Assembly (NCBI RefSeq): GCF_025809055.1
Contig: NZ_CP075529.1
Location: 2,715,501 to 2,779,500, forward strand
Source of the DNA: Devosia sp.
Lineage (GTDB): Bacteria > Pseudomonadota > Alphaproteobacteria > Rhizobiales > Devosiaceae
Direction of reading: 5' to 3'
DNA length: 64,000 nucleotides
Shown in pieces: positions 19,441 to 29,086 of this stretch. Numbering within the stretch: the stretch's first letter is position 1; the number at the start of each line of letters is the position of its first letter. A model generated the notes under the pieces. That model had not been told where the DNA came from. It saw only the letters and a list, made by a program, of their open reading frames with translations, and ran no database searches. The position numbers and the translations under genes were made by a program.

Positions 19441-20516
19441 GCCGCGTATTGAACGTTGCCGTCGTCGGCTGCGGCATCGGCCGCTCCCATATCGTTGAGG
19501 GCTACCTGCCCAATGCCGACAAGTTCAAGGTTGTCGCCCTGTGTGATCTCGATCAGCAGCGCCTCGACAAGATCGGCGATGAATTCGGCATCGAGCGCCG
19601 CATTCTCAATTTCGATGACCTGCTCACCATGGATGATGTCGATGTCATCGACGTCTGCACCCCCCCGGGCGCGCATTTCTTCATGGTCAAGGCAGCGCTC
19701 GAAGCCGGCAAGCATGTCGTCTGCGAGAAGCCGCTGGTCGGCTCCCTCAAGGATGTTGATGCGATCATGGAGGTCGAAAAGACCGCCACCGGCAAGCTCA
19801 TGCCGGTCTTCCAGTACCGTTTCGGCAATGGCATCGAGCAGGCCAAGGCCATCATCGATGCCGGTCTGGCCGGCAAGCCATATTGCGGCACGGTGGAAAC
19901 CATGTGGCGGCGCGAGGCGCCCTACTATGCTGTGCCCTGGCGCGGCAAGTGGAAGACCGAGCTGGGCGGCGTCCTCATGGGCCACGCCATCCATCCACAT
20001 GATATCTTCACCTATCTCATGGGCGACATTGCCCGCGTCTTCGGCCGCGTCGCCACCAGGGTGAACCCGATCGAGGTAGAAGACACCATCTCCGCCTCGC
20101 TGGAGATGAAGTCGGGGGCCCTGGCCAGCCTGACGGCTACCCTGGGATCGGTCGACGAGATCACCCGCATCCGTCTGCAGTTCGAAAACGTCACCTTCGA
20201 GAGCGATCACGCGCCCTATAATCCGGGCAAGGAACTCTGGAAAATCCTGCCGCGCAACGACGCGGTCAAGGCTAGCATCGACGCCTTGCTGGCCGACTGG
20301 AAAGACGTCCCCTCGCGGTTCCAGACGCAGATGGCCCGTTTCCACGACGCGGTGTTCGACAAGGCGCCCCTGCCGGTCAGCAGCGCTGACTCGCGCCGCG
20401 CATTGGAGCTGGTCACCGCCTTCTATCATTCCTCGTCCACCCACCAAGACGTCGCATTGCCGCTCGGCCCCGAAAACCCGCTCTATACGAGCTGGGTCCC
20501 GGCCGAGTTCCGGTAA
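19437..20516 (+). CDS. Gfo/Idh/MocA-family oxidoreductase, operon A (second)
   Basis: Second dehydrogenase of 359 aa, starting at ATG 19437 (MSRVLNVAVVG) in a 4-bp ATGA overlap. It has the canonical VVGCGIGRSH nucleotide loop, CEKPLVG for the EKP motif, and GHAIHPHDI with the His usually placed at the active site. The pairing of two different Gfo/Idh proteins inside one transporter operon suggests two-step oxidation-reduction or epimerisation via a keto intermediate, as in some inositol and amino-sugar pathways. That pathway role is inference. Confidence 0.87.
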   Translation: MSRVLNVAVVGCGIGRSHIVEGYLPNADKFKVVALCDLDQQRLDKIGDEFGIERRILNFDDLLTMDDVDVIDVCTPPGAHFFMVKAALEAGKHVVCEKPLVGSLKDVDAIMEVEKTATGKLMPVFQYRFGNGIEQAKAIIDAGLAGKPYCGTVETMWRREAPYYAVPWRGKWKTELGGVLMGHAIHPHDIFTYLMGDIARVFGRVATRVNPIEVEDTISASLEMKSGALASLTATLGSVDEITRIRLQFENVTFESDHAPYNPGKELWKILPRNDAVKASIDALLADWKDVPSRFQTQMARFHDAVFDKAPLPVSSADSRRALELVTAFYHSSSTHQDVALPLGPENPLYTSWVPAEFR

Positions 20517-20535
20517 GCAGCAGGAGACTTATCCC

Positions 20536-21591
<1,056 letters not shown>

Positions 21592-21668
21592 CGTTTAGCC
21601 TCCAATCGGTCTGGCCTATCCGGCCCTGAACGGTCTAAGTTCGCCCTTTCGCGAGGAGGGGCGAGCCT

Positions 21669-23069
21669 GTGTTTCTGTCCGTTTTCGATCTGTTCAAGAT
21701 CGGCATTGGTCCATCGAGTTCCCATACGATGGGCCCGATGTCCGCCGGCCTGCGCTTCCTCGATGAATTGCAGTCGGGCCTTCGGCCGCGCCCTTCGGGA
21801 ACGCGGATCGCAGCGCTCAGGGTCAGCCTTCATGGCTCGCTGGCCTTTACCGGCATCGGCCACGGCTCGGATCGCGCGGTGATCCTCGGGCTGGCCGGTT
21901 TCAGCCCTCAGACCGTCGACCCGGACCGGATCGATGCCATCGTGGCGGCGGTCATGGCGGACAAGCAGGTAGAGCCCGACGGGCACCCGGCCTACCGGTT
22001 CGATCCCGCGCGAGATCTCGTGCTCGACAAGGCCAACCCCTTGCCGCTCCACGCCAATGGCATGACGTTCTCGGCCTATGATGGCGATGGGGCGTTCGTC
22101 CAAAGGGCCATCTACTATTCCATCGGCGGCGGCTTCGTGCTCTCCGAAGAGGAATTGCAGGAGGCCAGATCGGGCCGCGTGGCGCGGGACGGTGTCGATG
22201 TTCCTCATCCTTTCAACAGGGCCAGTGACTTGCTGGCGATGTGCAGCCAGACCGGTAAATCCATCGCCGCCCTGCAGCGGGCCAACGAACTTGTCCTGCG
22301 CGATCCGGTGACGCTGGATCGGGAACTGGATGCCCTCTGGGAGACCATGAATGCCTGCGTCGAGCGCGGCCTGTCCCAGGACGGCGTTATGCCCGGCGGT
22401 CTCAATGTCCGGCGCCGCGCCAGGGCCCTTCATACCGAACTGGAAGCCGATGCCCGGCGCAATGTCCACAATCCGCTGCACGTCACCGACTGGCTCTCGG
22501 TCTTTGCCATGGCCGTCAACGAGGAGAATGCCGGGGGCGGGCGGGTAGTGACGGCGCCGACCAATGGTGCGGCGGGCGTCATACCGGCCGTGCTGCGCTA
22601 TTGGCGCCAGTTTCATGCCGAATCTGAGCCCCGTGATCATCGGGCATTTCTGCTGACGGCGGCCGCCATCGGCGGTCTGATTAAGCGCAACGCCTCGATT
22701 TCGGGAGCCGAAGTGGGTTGCCAGGGCGAGGTCGGATCGGCGTCTGCCATGGCTGCCGCCGGCCTGGCTGCGCTGATGGGCGGCACGCCCAACCAGATTG
22801 AAAACGCAGCAGAAATCGCGCTCGAACATCACCTGGGCATGACCTGCGATCCGGTCAAGGGCCTGGTTCAGGTGCCCTGTATCGAGCGCAATGCCTTTGG
22901 CGCCGTCAAGGCCGTGACGGCCGCCTCACTGGCCCTGCGCGGCGACGGCGCCCATTTCGTGCCCCTCGATGCCGCCATCGAGACCATGCGGCAGACGGGT
23001 CAGGACATGAGCGAGAAGTACAAGGAGACCAGCCTTGGCGGGCTGGCGGTCAATACAGTCGAGTGCTGA
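21669..23069 (+). CDS. sdaA: L-serine ammonia-lyase, iron-sulfur single-chain type
   Basis: Converts L-serine to pyruvate and ammonia in the cytosol. The 466-aa protein joins the beta domain (N-terminal, with GIGPSSSHTMGPM) and the catalytic alpha domain. Three Cys expected to ligate the 4Fe-4S cluster are visible at 351 (GCQGEVGSA), 393 (MTCDP) and 404 (VPCIER), with the 42- and 11-residue spacing usual in this family. The start is GTG 21669, with GAGGAGGGG about 8 nt upstream. It stands 77 bp after operon A; whether it is co-transcribed is unclear. Confidence 0.95.
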   Translation: MFLSVFDLFKIGIGPSSSHTMGPMSAGLRFLDELQSGLRPRPSGTRIAALRVSLHGSLAFTGIGHGSDRAVILGLAGFSPQTVDPDRIDAIVAAVMADKQVEPDGHPAYRFDPARDLVLDKANPLPLHANGMTFSAYDGDGAFVQRAIYYSIGGGFVLSEEELQEARSGRVARDGVDVPHPFNRASDLLAMCSQTGKSIAALQRANELVLRDPVTLDRELDALWETMNACVERGLSQDGVMPGGLNVRRRARALHTELEADARRNVHNPLHVTDWLSVFAMAVNEENAGGGRVVTAPTNGAAGVIPAVLRYWRQFHAESEPRDHRAFLLTAAAIGGLIKRNASISGAEVGCQGEVGSASAMAAAGLAALMGGTPNQIENAAEIALEHHLGMTCDPVKGLVQVPCIERNAFGAVKAVTAASLALRGDGAHFVPLDAAIETMRQTGQDMSEKYKETSLGGLAVNTVEC

Positions 23070-23072
23070 TGC

Positions 23073-23105
23073 TAGCATTTGGGTAGCATTTGGATAGCAT
23101 TTAGG
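23073..23105. repeat. Three tandem 11-bp direct repeats
   Basis: TAGCATTTGGG, TAGCATTTGGA and TAGCATTTAGG follow head to tail with an exact 11-bp period, so all copies face the same side of the helix. They sit between the sdaA stop and the promoter of the LacI gene. Confidence 0.85.
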
Positions 23106-23134
23106 GGTTTTTGGGGGCATTTGCGGCAACGGGC

Positions 23135-23166
23135 TTGATTTGTGCAAGATACGCAAATATTGCGTA
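23135..23166 (+). promoter_or_regulatory. LacI-gene promoter with overlapping palindromic operator
   Basis: TTGATT (23135-23140), 17 bp and TATTGC (23158-23163) form a plausible sigma-70 promoter. The 17-bp perfect palindrome TACGCAAATATTGCGTA (23150-23166) covers the -10 and ends 20 bp before the LacI start, consistent with autorepression. Related half-sites recur upstream of the next operon. Confidence 0.65.
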
Positions 23167-23186
23167 AAGGGCACGAGGATCAAATC

Positions 23187-24206
23187 ATGGCCACCAGCAG
23201 ACGCCCCAGCCAGGCCGACATAGCCGAGCAGCTCGGTGTTTCCGTCAGCACGGTGTCGCGCGCTTTGGCCAATGAGATCGGCATCAGCGAAACGGTCCGC
23301 CGCGACGTGCAGCGTGTGGCGCGCATGATGGGCTATCGCAGCAAACACATGCGCCATGCCGCCAATCCCGACAAGCGGGCCCTGGCGCTGGTGCCGCTCA
23401 ACAGCGCCATCGGCAATCTGGCGAGCTTTTATCACGGTATTGTCGAGGGTATGCGGGCGCAGGCTGCAGAGGCCGGGCTGGCGCTGGACGTGCGGCTGGT
23501 CAATGAAGATCTCGTGACCGTGGATTTCGTGCGGCGCCACGTCGCCAAAACCGATGTGGGCGGCGTCATCCTGGCCGGTATCGACCCGGACGAGGCCATG
23601 ACAAGTTGGGCCGAGGAGGCCGGCATTGCCCTGGTCCTGGCCAATGGCAGCGACACCCATATGCGCCTCAGCAGCGTTGCGCCGGCCAATTTCTACGGCG
23701 CCTATATGGCGACCAAGCACCTGCTCGACAACGGTCACCGCAAGATCCTGCACTACACCTATCATCACCGCCCCACCATCCGGCAGCGCCGGCGTGGGTT
23801 TGAGGCGGCGATTGCAGATTGCCCCGGCGCCGAAGGCACGGTGGTGATCTCCAACGAGAATTCCAGCCGCCAGCTTCTCCTCGATCTGGTGGCCGGAAAG
23901 TACGATGTCTCGGCCGTGTTCTGCTGGAATGACTCGGTGGCGGTGACGATGATCGACACGCTGCTGGGGCCGGATTCTCCCATGCCGCCGGGGTTTTCGC
24001 TGGTCGGGTTTGATGACCTGCCCATAGCCGGGATGGCCTCGCCCCGGCTCAGCACCGTGCGGGTGGACCGCGAGGCGATCGGCCGCGGCGTCATTCGCCT
24101 GATGGCGACCAAGCTCGATGGCGAGATGGCTCCATTGCAGCTCGAAGTGGGCCTGACGCTGGTCGAGGGCGAGACCGTGCATCGCTGGGAACAGGCCCAG
24201 AGCTGA
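23187..24206 (+). CDS. LacI-family transcriptional regulator
   Basis: Repressor of 339 aa with an N-terminal LacI HTH (QADIAEQLGVSVSTVSRAL, residues about 8-26) and a hinge followed by a periplasmic-binding-protein-like effector domain (about 65-335). ATG 23187 is chosen because GAGG lies 9 nt upstream and the HTH follows at the usual distance; an upstream in-frame start would overlap the operator. Its palindrome type (TTGCGTA half-sites) is found before its own gene and before the downstream dipeptide-family transporter, so it probably controls that operon. Confidence 0.92.
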   Translation: MATSRRPSQADIAEQLGVSVSTVSRALANEIGISETVRRDVQRVARMMGYRSKHMRHAANPDKRALALVPLNSAIGNLASFYHGIVEGMRAQAAEAGLALDVRLVNEDLVTVDFVRRHVAKTDVGGVILAGIDPDEAMTSWAEEAGIALVLANGSDTHMRLSSVAPANFYGAYMATKHLLDNGHRKILHYTYHHRPTIRQRRRGFEAAIADCPGAEGTVVISNENSSRQLLLDLVAGKYDVSAVFCWNDSVAVTMIDTLLGPDSPMPPGFSLVGFDDLPIAGMASPRLSTVRVDREAIGRGVIRLMATKLDGEMAPLQLEVGLTLVEGETVHRWEQAQS

Positions 24207-24340
24207 GCGCTGTAGCGTGGCAGTCGGCGCCCCGCAGCACATTTTTCTTCCAGGACTTTTGCCAAAATCGGTGAAAAGTGCGCAATTTTCCGGCTTTAAG
24301 CGGCTGTCTCAACAGCGCAAAAATCCAAAACTTGCAGAAA

Positions 24341-24391
24341 TTGCGTAATATGCGCAAATTTCTTGAGTTTACGCAAAAGTCTGCGTAGCCT
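24341..24391 (+). promoter_or_regulatory. Operators and promoter of the dipeptide-family transporter operon
   Basis: TTGCGTAATATGCGCAA (24341-24357) is a one-mismatch copy of the operator before the LacI gene. TACGCA-N6-TGCGTA (24370-24387) is a second, wider-spaced site. It falls inside TTGAGT (24363-24368), 17 bp, TAGCCT (24386-24391), a plausible promoter. The remaining ~260 bp before the binding-protein gene shows no ORF I can support. Confidence 0.6.
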
Positions 24392-24651
24392 TGCGCTGCA
24401 TTTGTTGACTTCACTGGCCTTGCGGTTAGCAGACCGTTGGCATTTGCAGCAACCGTGACGGCTCGGCGGGTCTTTGGAGGGACTCTTCGGACACTATCCG
24501 GTCAGTCGGCGCCAAGCGCGCCGGACGGCCTCATGGCCATCACGCTCGGCGGAAGTTTGCTTCCGCGCAACAGAACCATGCCGTGCCGGCAGAGGACAGC
24601 CGGCCGACGATGTGAATGCCGGGGCAGGACCCCGGCCAAGGGAGGAAAGCA

Positions 24652-26559
24652 ATGAGGAAAGACTTTGGTCTTGGATTGACCGGCGCGGTCGCCCTGGCAG
24701 CCCTGATGGCTGCCGGTGCTCCGGCTCTGGCGCAGCAGCAGGCGCCAATGCTGGACGCGCTGGTCGAAAGCGGCGAACTGCCACCGCTCGAGGAACGCCT
24801 TCCGGCGAGCCCGCTTGTGGTTGAGCCGGTGGACAGTGTCGGTACCTATGGCGGCACCTGGCGTAGCGCCCTGCGCGGTGGCCTCGACAATGCCTGGATC
24901 GCGCGCACCGTGGCCTATGACGGCCTGGTCCGCTACAACCGCGAGTGGAACGAGATTATTCCCAACCTCGCCGAGAGCTGGGAAGTGAGCGAAGATTCGC
25001 GCACCTATACCTTCAAGCTCCGCGAAGGCCTGAAGTGGAACAATGGCACCCCGTTCACCAGCGCCGACATTGCCTTTGCCGTCGAGCTGATGAGCGAGCC
25101 GAGCTACGGCGCTGGCACCTTCATCAAGAATCCCAACAATCCCGTCACGGTCGAGGTGATCGATGACACCACGTTCAGTTTCGTCTTCGAAAACCCGAAC
25201 GGCCTGATCATGGACGATCTGGCCAGCGTCAATGGCTTTACCGTTGTCTCGCTGAACAAGGAATACTGCAGCCAGTTCTATCCCAAGTACAATCCCGATG
25301 CAGAGGCCAATGCCAAGGCCGCCGGGTTCGAGACCTGGGAACTGCACATGCAGGATCGCTGCTCCTGGGCCACCGAAACCATCCGCTGGGCCAATCCCGA
25401 CCTGCCGATGATGAATGCCTGGATGATCGAAGAGCCGCTGACGGGCGATGCGACCCGCACCACCTTCGTGCGCAATCCCTACTATTGGAAGGTCGACAGC
25501 GAGGGCAATCAGCTCCCCTATATCGACCGCCTCTCCATGCGTGTTTCGGATTCGCTCGAAGAAATCACGCTGATGGCACTCAATGGCGAGATCGATTTCC
25601 AGGACCGCCATATCGCCACCGTCGCCAACCAGCCGATCTTCTTTGACGGCCAGGAAGCCGGCGACTATCGCCTCGGGTCCAACGTGCCCTCGACCAGCAA
25701 TACGCTGGCCCTGCAGTTCAACATGAACCACGTGGACGAGAAGCGGCGCGAACTGTTCCAGAACAAGGACTTCCGCATCGGCGTCAGCCATCTGCTCGAT
25801 CGCCAGGAAATCATCGATGTGGTCTTTACCGGCCAGGGCGAACCGTTCCAGGTCGCGCCGCGCCCGGAAAGCCCGTTCTATGATGAGGAATATGCCAAGC
25901 AGTACACCGAATATGATCCCGATGCCGCTGCTGCTGCCTTCGAGGCCGCGGGTCTCGTCAAATCGGGTGACTATTATACGTTTGCAGACGGCACGCCGCT
26001 GCAGATCACCATCGACCTGATCGCTTCGTTCCGCTCCGAATGGGTGGACATGATGGAGTTGATGCAGCTGCAGCTCGAAGCCGGTGGCCTCGATATCGAA
26101 CTCAACAATATCGACCGCACGCTTTACTACGACAAGCGCCCGCTGGGTGACTATGACGCCCAGATCTGGCAGGGCGATGGCGGCCTCGATGTCGTCCAGG
26201 AACCCCGCTACTACTTCCCCGCCAATGGCGAGAGCGTCTGGGCCTTCCGCTGGCAGGCCTGGTATAACGGCGCCAACCCCGAAATCGCTGAAGAACCCGT
26301 GGCCTGGGCCAAGGAGCAGATGGATCTCTATACCCAGCTGCGCGCCGAAGGCGATCCGGACAAGCGGACCGAGCTGATGAAGCAGATCCTCGTCATCGGC
26401 AAGGAGAACTTCCCGGTGATCGGCGTCAGCCTGCCCGGCAATGGCTACTACATCGCCAAGAACAACATGCGGAACATCGCCCCGCAGATGCTGCATGCCT
26501 ACCTGTTCCCGACCCCGGGGCCGTACGACACCTTCCAGTGGTACTTCGCCCAGGACTAG
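24652..26559 (+). CDS. ABC substrate-binding protein, family 5 (peptide/oligosaccharide)
   Basis: Large periplasmic receptor of 635 aa, the SBP_bac_5 class. It has a Sec signal (hydrophobic 8-26, cleavage after ALA) and a mature start with the GTYGGTWRSAL motif. Family-5 proteins beginning this way, with lengths above 600, often bind oligosaccharides rather than peptides. The core LTFRLREGLKW-like element appears as YTFKLREGLKWNNGTPFTSAD. ATG 24652 has GGAGGAAAGCA. It leads an operon with two Dpp-type permeases and two ATPases, and the sugar-linked downstream genes favour a glycan ligand. Confidence 0.88.
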   Translation: MRKDFGLGLTGAVALAALMAAGAPALAQQQAPMLDALVESGELPPLEERLPASPLVVEPVDSVGTYGGTWRSALRGGLDNAWIARTVAYDGLVRYNREWNEIIPNLAESWEVSEDSRTYTFKLREGLKWNNGTPFTSADIAFAVELMSEPSYGAGTFIKNPNNPVTVEVIDDTTFSFVFENPNGLIMDDLASVNGFTVVSLNKEYCSQFYPKYNPDAEANAKAAGFETWELHMQDRCSWATETIRWANPDLPMMNAWMIEEPLTGDATRTTFVRNPYYWKVDSEGNQLPYIDRLSMRVSDSLEEITLMALNGEIDFQDRHIATVANQPIFFDGQEAGDYRLGSNVPSTSNTLALQFNMNHVDEKRRELFQNKDFRIGVSHLLDRQEIIDVVFTGQGEPFQVAPRPESPFYDEEYAKQYTEYDPDAAAAAFEAAGLVKSGDYYTFADGTPLQITIDLIASFRSEWVDMMELMQLQLEAGGLDIELNNIDRTLYYDKRPLGDYDAQIWQGDGGLDVVQEPRYYFPANGESVWAFRWQAWYNGANPEIAEEPVAWAKEQMDLYTQLRAEGDPDKRTELMKQILVIGKENFPVIGVSLPGNGYYIAKNNMRNIAPQMLHAYLFPTPGPYDTFQWYFAQD

Positions 26560-26645
26560 GGTCCTCCCCGGCCTCCCGCGGCCTTCCCATGGGCCGCGGG
26601 GTGGTTGGGAACTTTGGACGACACGCGGTCATCCATACGCACAGT

Positions 26646-26738
26646 CGCTTCCCGCGGGCCTGACCCGCGGGTCTCTCCAACCCGCCACCGGCCTCGGCTG
26701 TGCCGAGAGCGACCCGCGGATCAAGTCCGCGGGAAGCG
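26646..26738. repeat. Inverted palindromic repeat pair (REP-like)
   Basis: Two arms of about 32 bp in inverted orientation (26646-26677 and 26705-26738), each rich in CCGCGGG palindromes, lie between the binding protein and first permease. The stem may stabilise the upstream mRNA or damp downstream expression. Confidence 0.75.
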
Positions 26739-26787
26739 CTGGTGGAGCGGTGAGCGCAAGCGCCACCAGCGAAAGCAGAAGACGCCC

Positions 26788-27780
26788 ATGCTGCGTTTTA
26801 TCGTCACCCGCCTGATTGCCATGGTCCTGACCCTGTGGGCCGTCAGCTTCGTGGCCTTCGCCATCATCCAGCTGCCGCCGGGCGATTACCTGACCACCTA
26901 TGTGGCCACGCTCAATTCCAATGGCGACCGGGTCGATCCGGCAGCCATCGACGCCCTGCGCCGCCAATACGGTTTTGGCGAGCCCTACCTCGTCCAGTAC
27001 TGGAAGTGGATTTCGGGCATTCTCGGGCGCGGCGATTTCGGGCAGAGCTTTGAATGGAAGGCGCCGGTCACGACCCTGATCTGGGGCCGGCTGGGCAATT
27101 CCATCCTGGTCGAAGGCCTGGCGGTGATCGCCATGTGGACCATCGCCCTGCCCATCGGCATCTATGTGGCGGTGCGCAAGTATTCCCTGGGCGACTATCT
27201 CGCCACCATCGGCGGCTTCATTGGCCTGGCCGTGCCGAACTTCCTCATGGCGCTGCTGCTCATGTATCTGAGCTATCTGTGGTTCGGCACCACGATCGGC
27301 GGGCTTTTCTCCGCCGAGTTCGAGAATGCGCGCTGGAGCCTGCCGCGCGTCATGGACTTCCTCTCCCACGCCTGGGCGCCGGTTCTGGTGCTGGCGACGG
27401 CGGGAACGGCCGAACTGATCCGCATCCTGCGCGCCAACCTGCTCGATGAGCTGAAAAAACCCTATGTGGTGACGGCCCGCGCCAAGGGCCTGCCGGAGTG
27501 GAAGGTGATCCTCAAATATCCGGTGCGGGTCGCTCTCAATCCGCTGATTTCCACCATCGGCTGGCTGCTGCCGGCGCTGGTGTCGAGTTCGGTCATCGTC
27601 TCGGTGGTGCTCAACCTGCCCACCGCCGGTCCGCTTCTGCTGCGCTCGCTCACCAGCCAGGACATGTACCTTGCCGGCGCCATCATCATGCTGCTCGGCG
27701 TGCTGACGATTGTCGGAACGCTGATCTCGGACCTGCTGCTGGCCTGGATCGATCCCCGCATCCGTTATGGGAGCAAGTAA
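26788..27780 (+). CDS. Dipeptide-family ABC permease (DppB-like)
   Basis: Inner-membrane subunit of 330 aa. ATG 26788 gives MLRFIVTRLIAMVLTLWAV, the usual DppB N-terminal helix. It has six predicted helices and the coupling motif with LLDELKKPYVVTARAKGLPE, and ends in ADPRIRYG-like IDPRIRYGSK. The upstream open frame crosses the repeat and has no homology. It ends 1 bp before the next permease start. Confidence 0.93.
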   Translation: MLRFIVTRLIAMVLTLWAVSFVAFAIIQLPPGDYLTTYVATLNSNGDRVDPAAIDALRRQYGFGEPYLVQYWKWISGILGRGDFGQSFEWKAPVTTLIWGRLGNSILVEGLAVIAMWTIALPIGIYVAVRKYSLGDYLATIGGFIGLAVPNFLMALLLMYLSYLWFGTTIGGLFSAEFENARWSLPRVMDFLSHAWAPVLVLATAGTAELIRILRANLLDELKKPYVVTARAKGLPEWKVILKYPVRVALNPLISTIGWLLPALVSSSVIVSVVLNLPTAGPLLLRSLTSQDMYLAGAIIMLLGVLTIVGTLISDLLLAWIDPRIRYGSK

Positions 27781-27781
27781 G

Positions 27782-28915
27782 ATGGCGCTCGACTCCGCGA
27801 CTGCCGACCTGCCCGCAACGCCGACCAAGGTCCGCCGCGAATCCCAGCTGGCGCTGATGTGGCGGCGCTTCCGCCAGCACCAGCTGGCCGTTGTCAGCCT
27901 CTGGATCGTGGTTGTCTTCTACCTGATCGCTGCCCTGGCCGAGTTCCTGGCGCCGACCGATCCCAGCGCCTACAGCGCGCGCTATACCTATGCGCCGCCA
28001 CAGGGCCTCAATTTCATCGTCTCGGACGAGACCGGCTGGCGCTTCGAGCCCCATGTCAACGGCTACAAGTCCGAGGTCGATCCGGCGGCCATGCGGCGAA
28101 CCTTCGTCGTCGATCCGGAAGTGGTCATTCCGGTGCAGTTCTTCGCACCCTCCGAGCCCTACCTGCTCGCTGGCTTCATCCCCATGTCGGTCAAGCTCAT
28201 GGGCGTCGAAAATCCGCGCGACCCGTTCTACATCCTGGGCGCCGACCGGCTCGGCCGTGACCTCCTCAGCCGGCTGATCCACGGCACGCGCATCTCGCTG
28301 TCCATCGGCCTTGCCGGGGTGACGCTCAGCCTGTTCTTCGGCATCATCATCGGCGGCTTTGCCGGCTATTATGGCGGCTGGTTCGACAGTGCCGTCATGC
28401 GCGTGGTGGAGTTCATCCGCTCCATGCCCACCATTCCGCTCTGGCTCGGGCTGGCCGCGGCGCTGCCCAAGGACTGGACGGCGCTCCAGACCTATTTTGC
28501 CATCACCATCATCCTCAGCCTCATCGGCTGGACGGAACTGGCGCGCGTGGTGCGCGGACGCTTCCTCAGCCTGCGGACCGAGGACTTCGTCACCGCGGCG
28601 CAGCTCGATGGCGCCAGCGACTGGCGGATCATTACCCGCCACATGGTGCCCAGCTTCACCAGCCACATCATCGCGGCGGCCACCCTGGCCATTCCCGGCA
28701 TGATCCTGGCCGAAACGGCGCTCAGCTTCCTTGGCCTGGGCCTGCAGGCGCCCATCGTTTCCTGGGGGACCCTGCTGCAGGAAGCGCAGAACATCCGCAC
28801 CCTCGCCACCGCGCCCTGGCTCCTGGCGCCCGGCGTCTGCGTGGTCGTGGTCATCCTTGCCCTCAACTTCTTTGGAGACGGCCTCCGTGACGCCGCTGAT
28901 CCCCATGGCCGCTAA
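27782..28915 (+). CDS. Dipeptide-family ABC permease (DppC-like)
   Basis: Second permease, 377 aa, longer than the usual ~300. A ~100-residue extracytoplasmic insertion follows the first helix (about 60-165, including NFIVSDETGWRFEPHVNGY) before the ADRLGRDLLSRLIHGTRISL block. It has five to six helices, and the coupling loop is AAQLDGASDWRIITRHMVP. The insertion is shared by a subgroup of oligosaccharide-type transporters and may contact the large binding protein; that contact is inference. Confidence 0.92.
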   Translation: MALDSATADLPATPTKVRRESQLALMWRRFRQHQLAVVSLWIVVVFYLIAALAEFLAPTDPSAYSARYTYAPPQGLNFIVSDETGWRFEPHVNGYKSEVDPAAMRRTFVVDPEVVIPVQFFAPSEPYLLAGFIPMSVKLMGVENPRDPFYILGADRLGRDLLSRLIHGTRISLSIGLAGVTLSLFFGIIIGGFAGYYGGWFDSAVMRVVEFIRSMPTIPLWLGLAAALPKDWTALQTYFAITIILSLIGWTELARVVRGRFLSLRTEDFVTAAQLDGASDWRIITRHMVPSFTSHIIAAATLAIPGMILAETALSFLGLGLQAPIVSWGTLLQEAQNIRTLATAPWLLAPGVCVVVVILALNFFGDGLRDAADPHGR

Positions 28916-28930
28916 TTCCGTTCAAGCAAA

Positions 28931-29062
28931 CCCCTCACCCGTCTCGCGCTTTGCGCGATCCACCCTCTCCCACAAGGGGAGAGGGGTGACACTGCGCCTG
29001 TCACACCCTCGGATATCCCTTCTCCCCCCGTGGGAGAAGGTGCCCGAAGGGCGGATGAGGGG
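28931..29062. repeat. RIME1-like mosaic element, copy 1
   Basis: About 130 bp, beginning CCCCTCACCCGTCTCGCGC and ending GGGCGGATGAGGG, with two internal palindromes (CCTCTCCC.../GGGGAGAGG and CTTCTCCC.../GGGAGAAGG). It matches a second copy at 34011-34141 and the layout of the rhizobial intergenic mosaic element RIME1. Confidence 0.8.
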
Positions 29063-29086
29063 GACATGGTCCGAGGAGCGCGCACG

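Noticed and set aside
24207..24265. Possible terminator after the LacI gene (GC-rich stretch then ATTTTTC)
   Set aside because: I cannot draw a stem with good pairing directly before the T run.
24502..26496. 664-codon open frame antisense to the family-5 binding protein
   Set aside because: The sense strand has a signal peptide and family motifs; the antisense product shows none.
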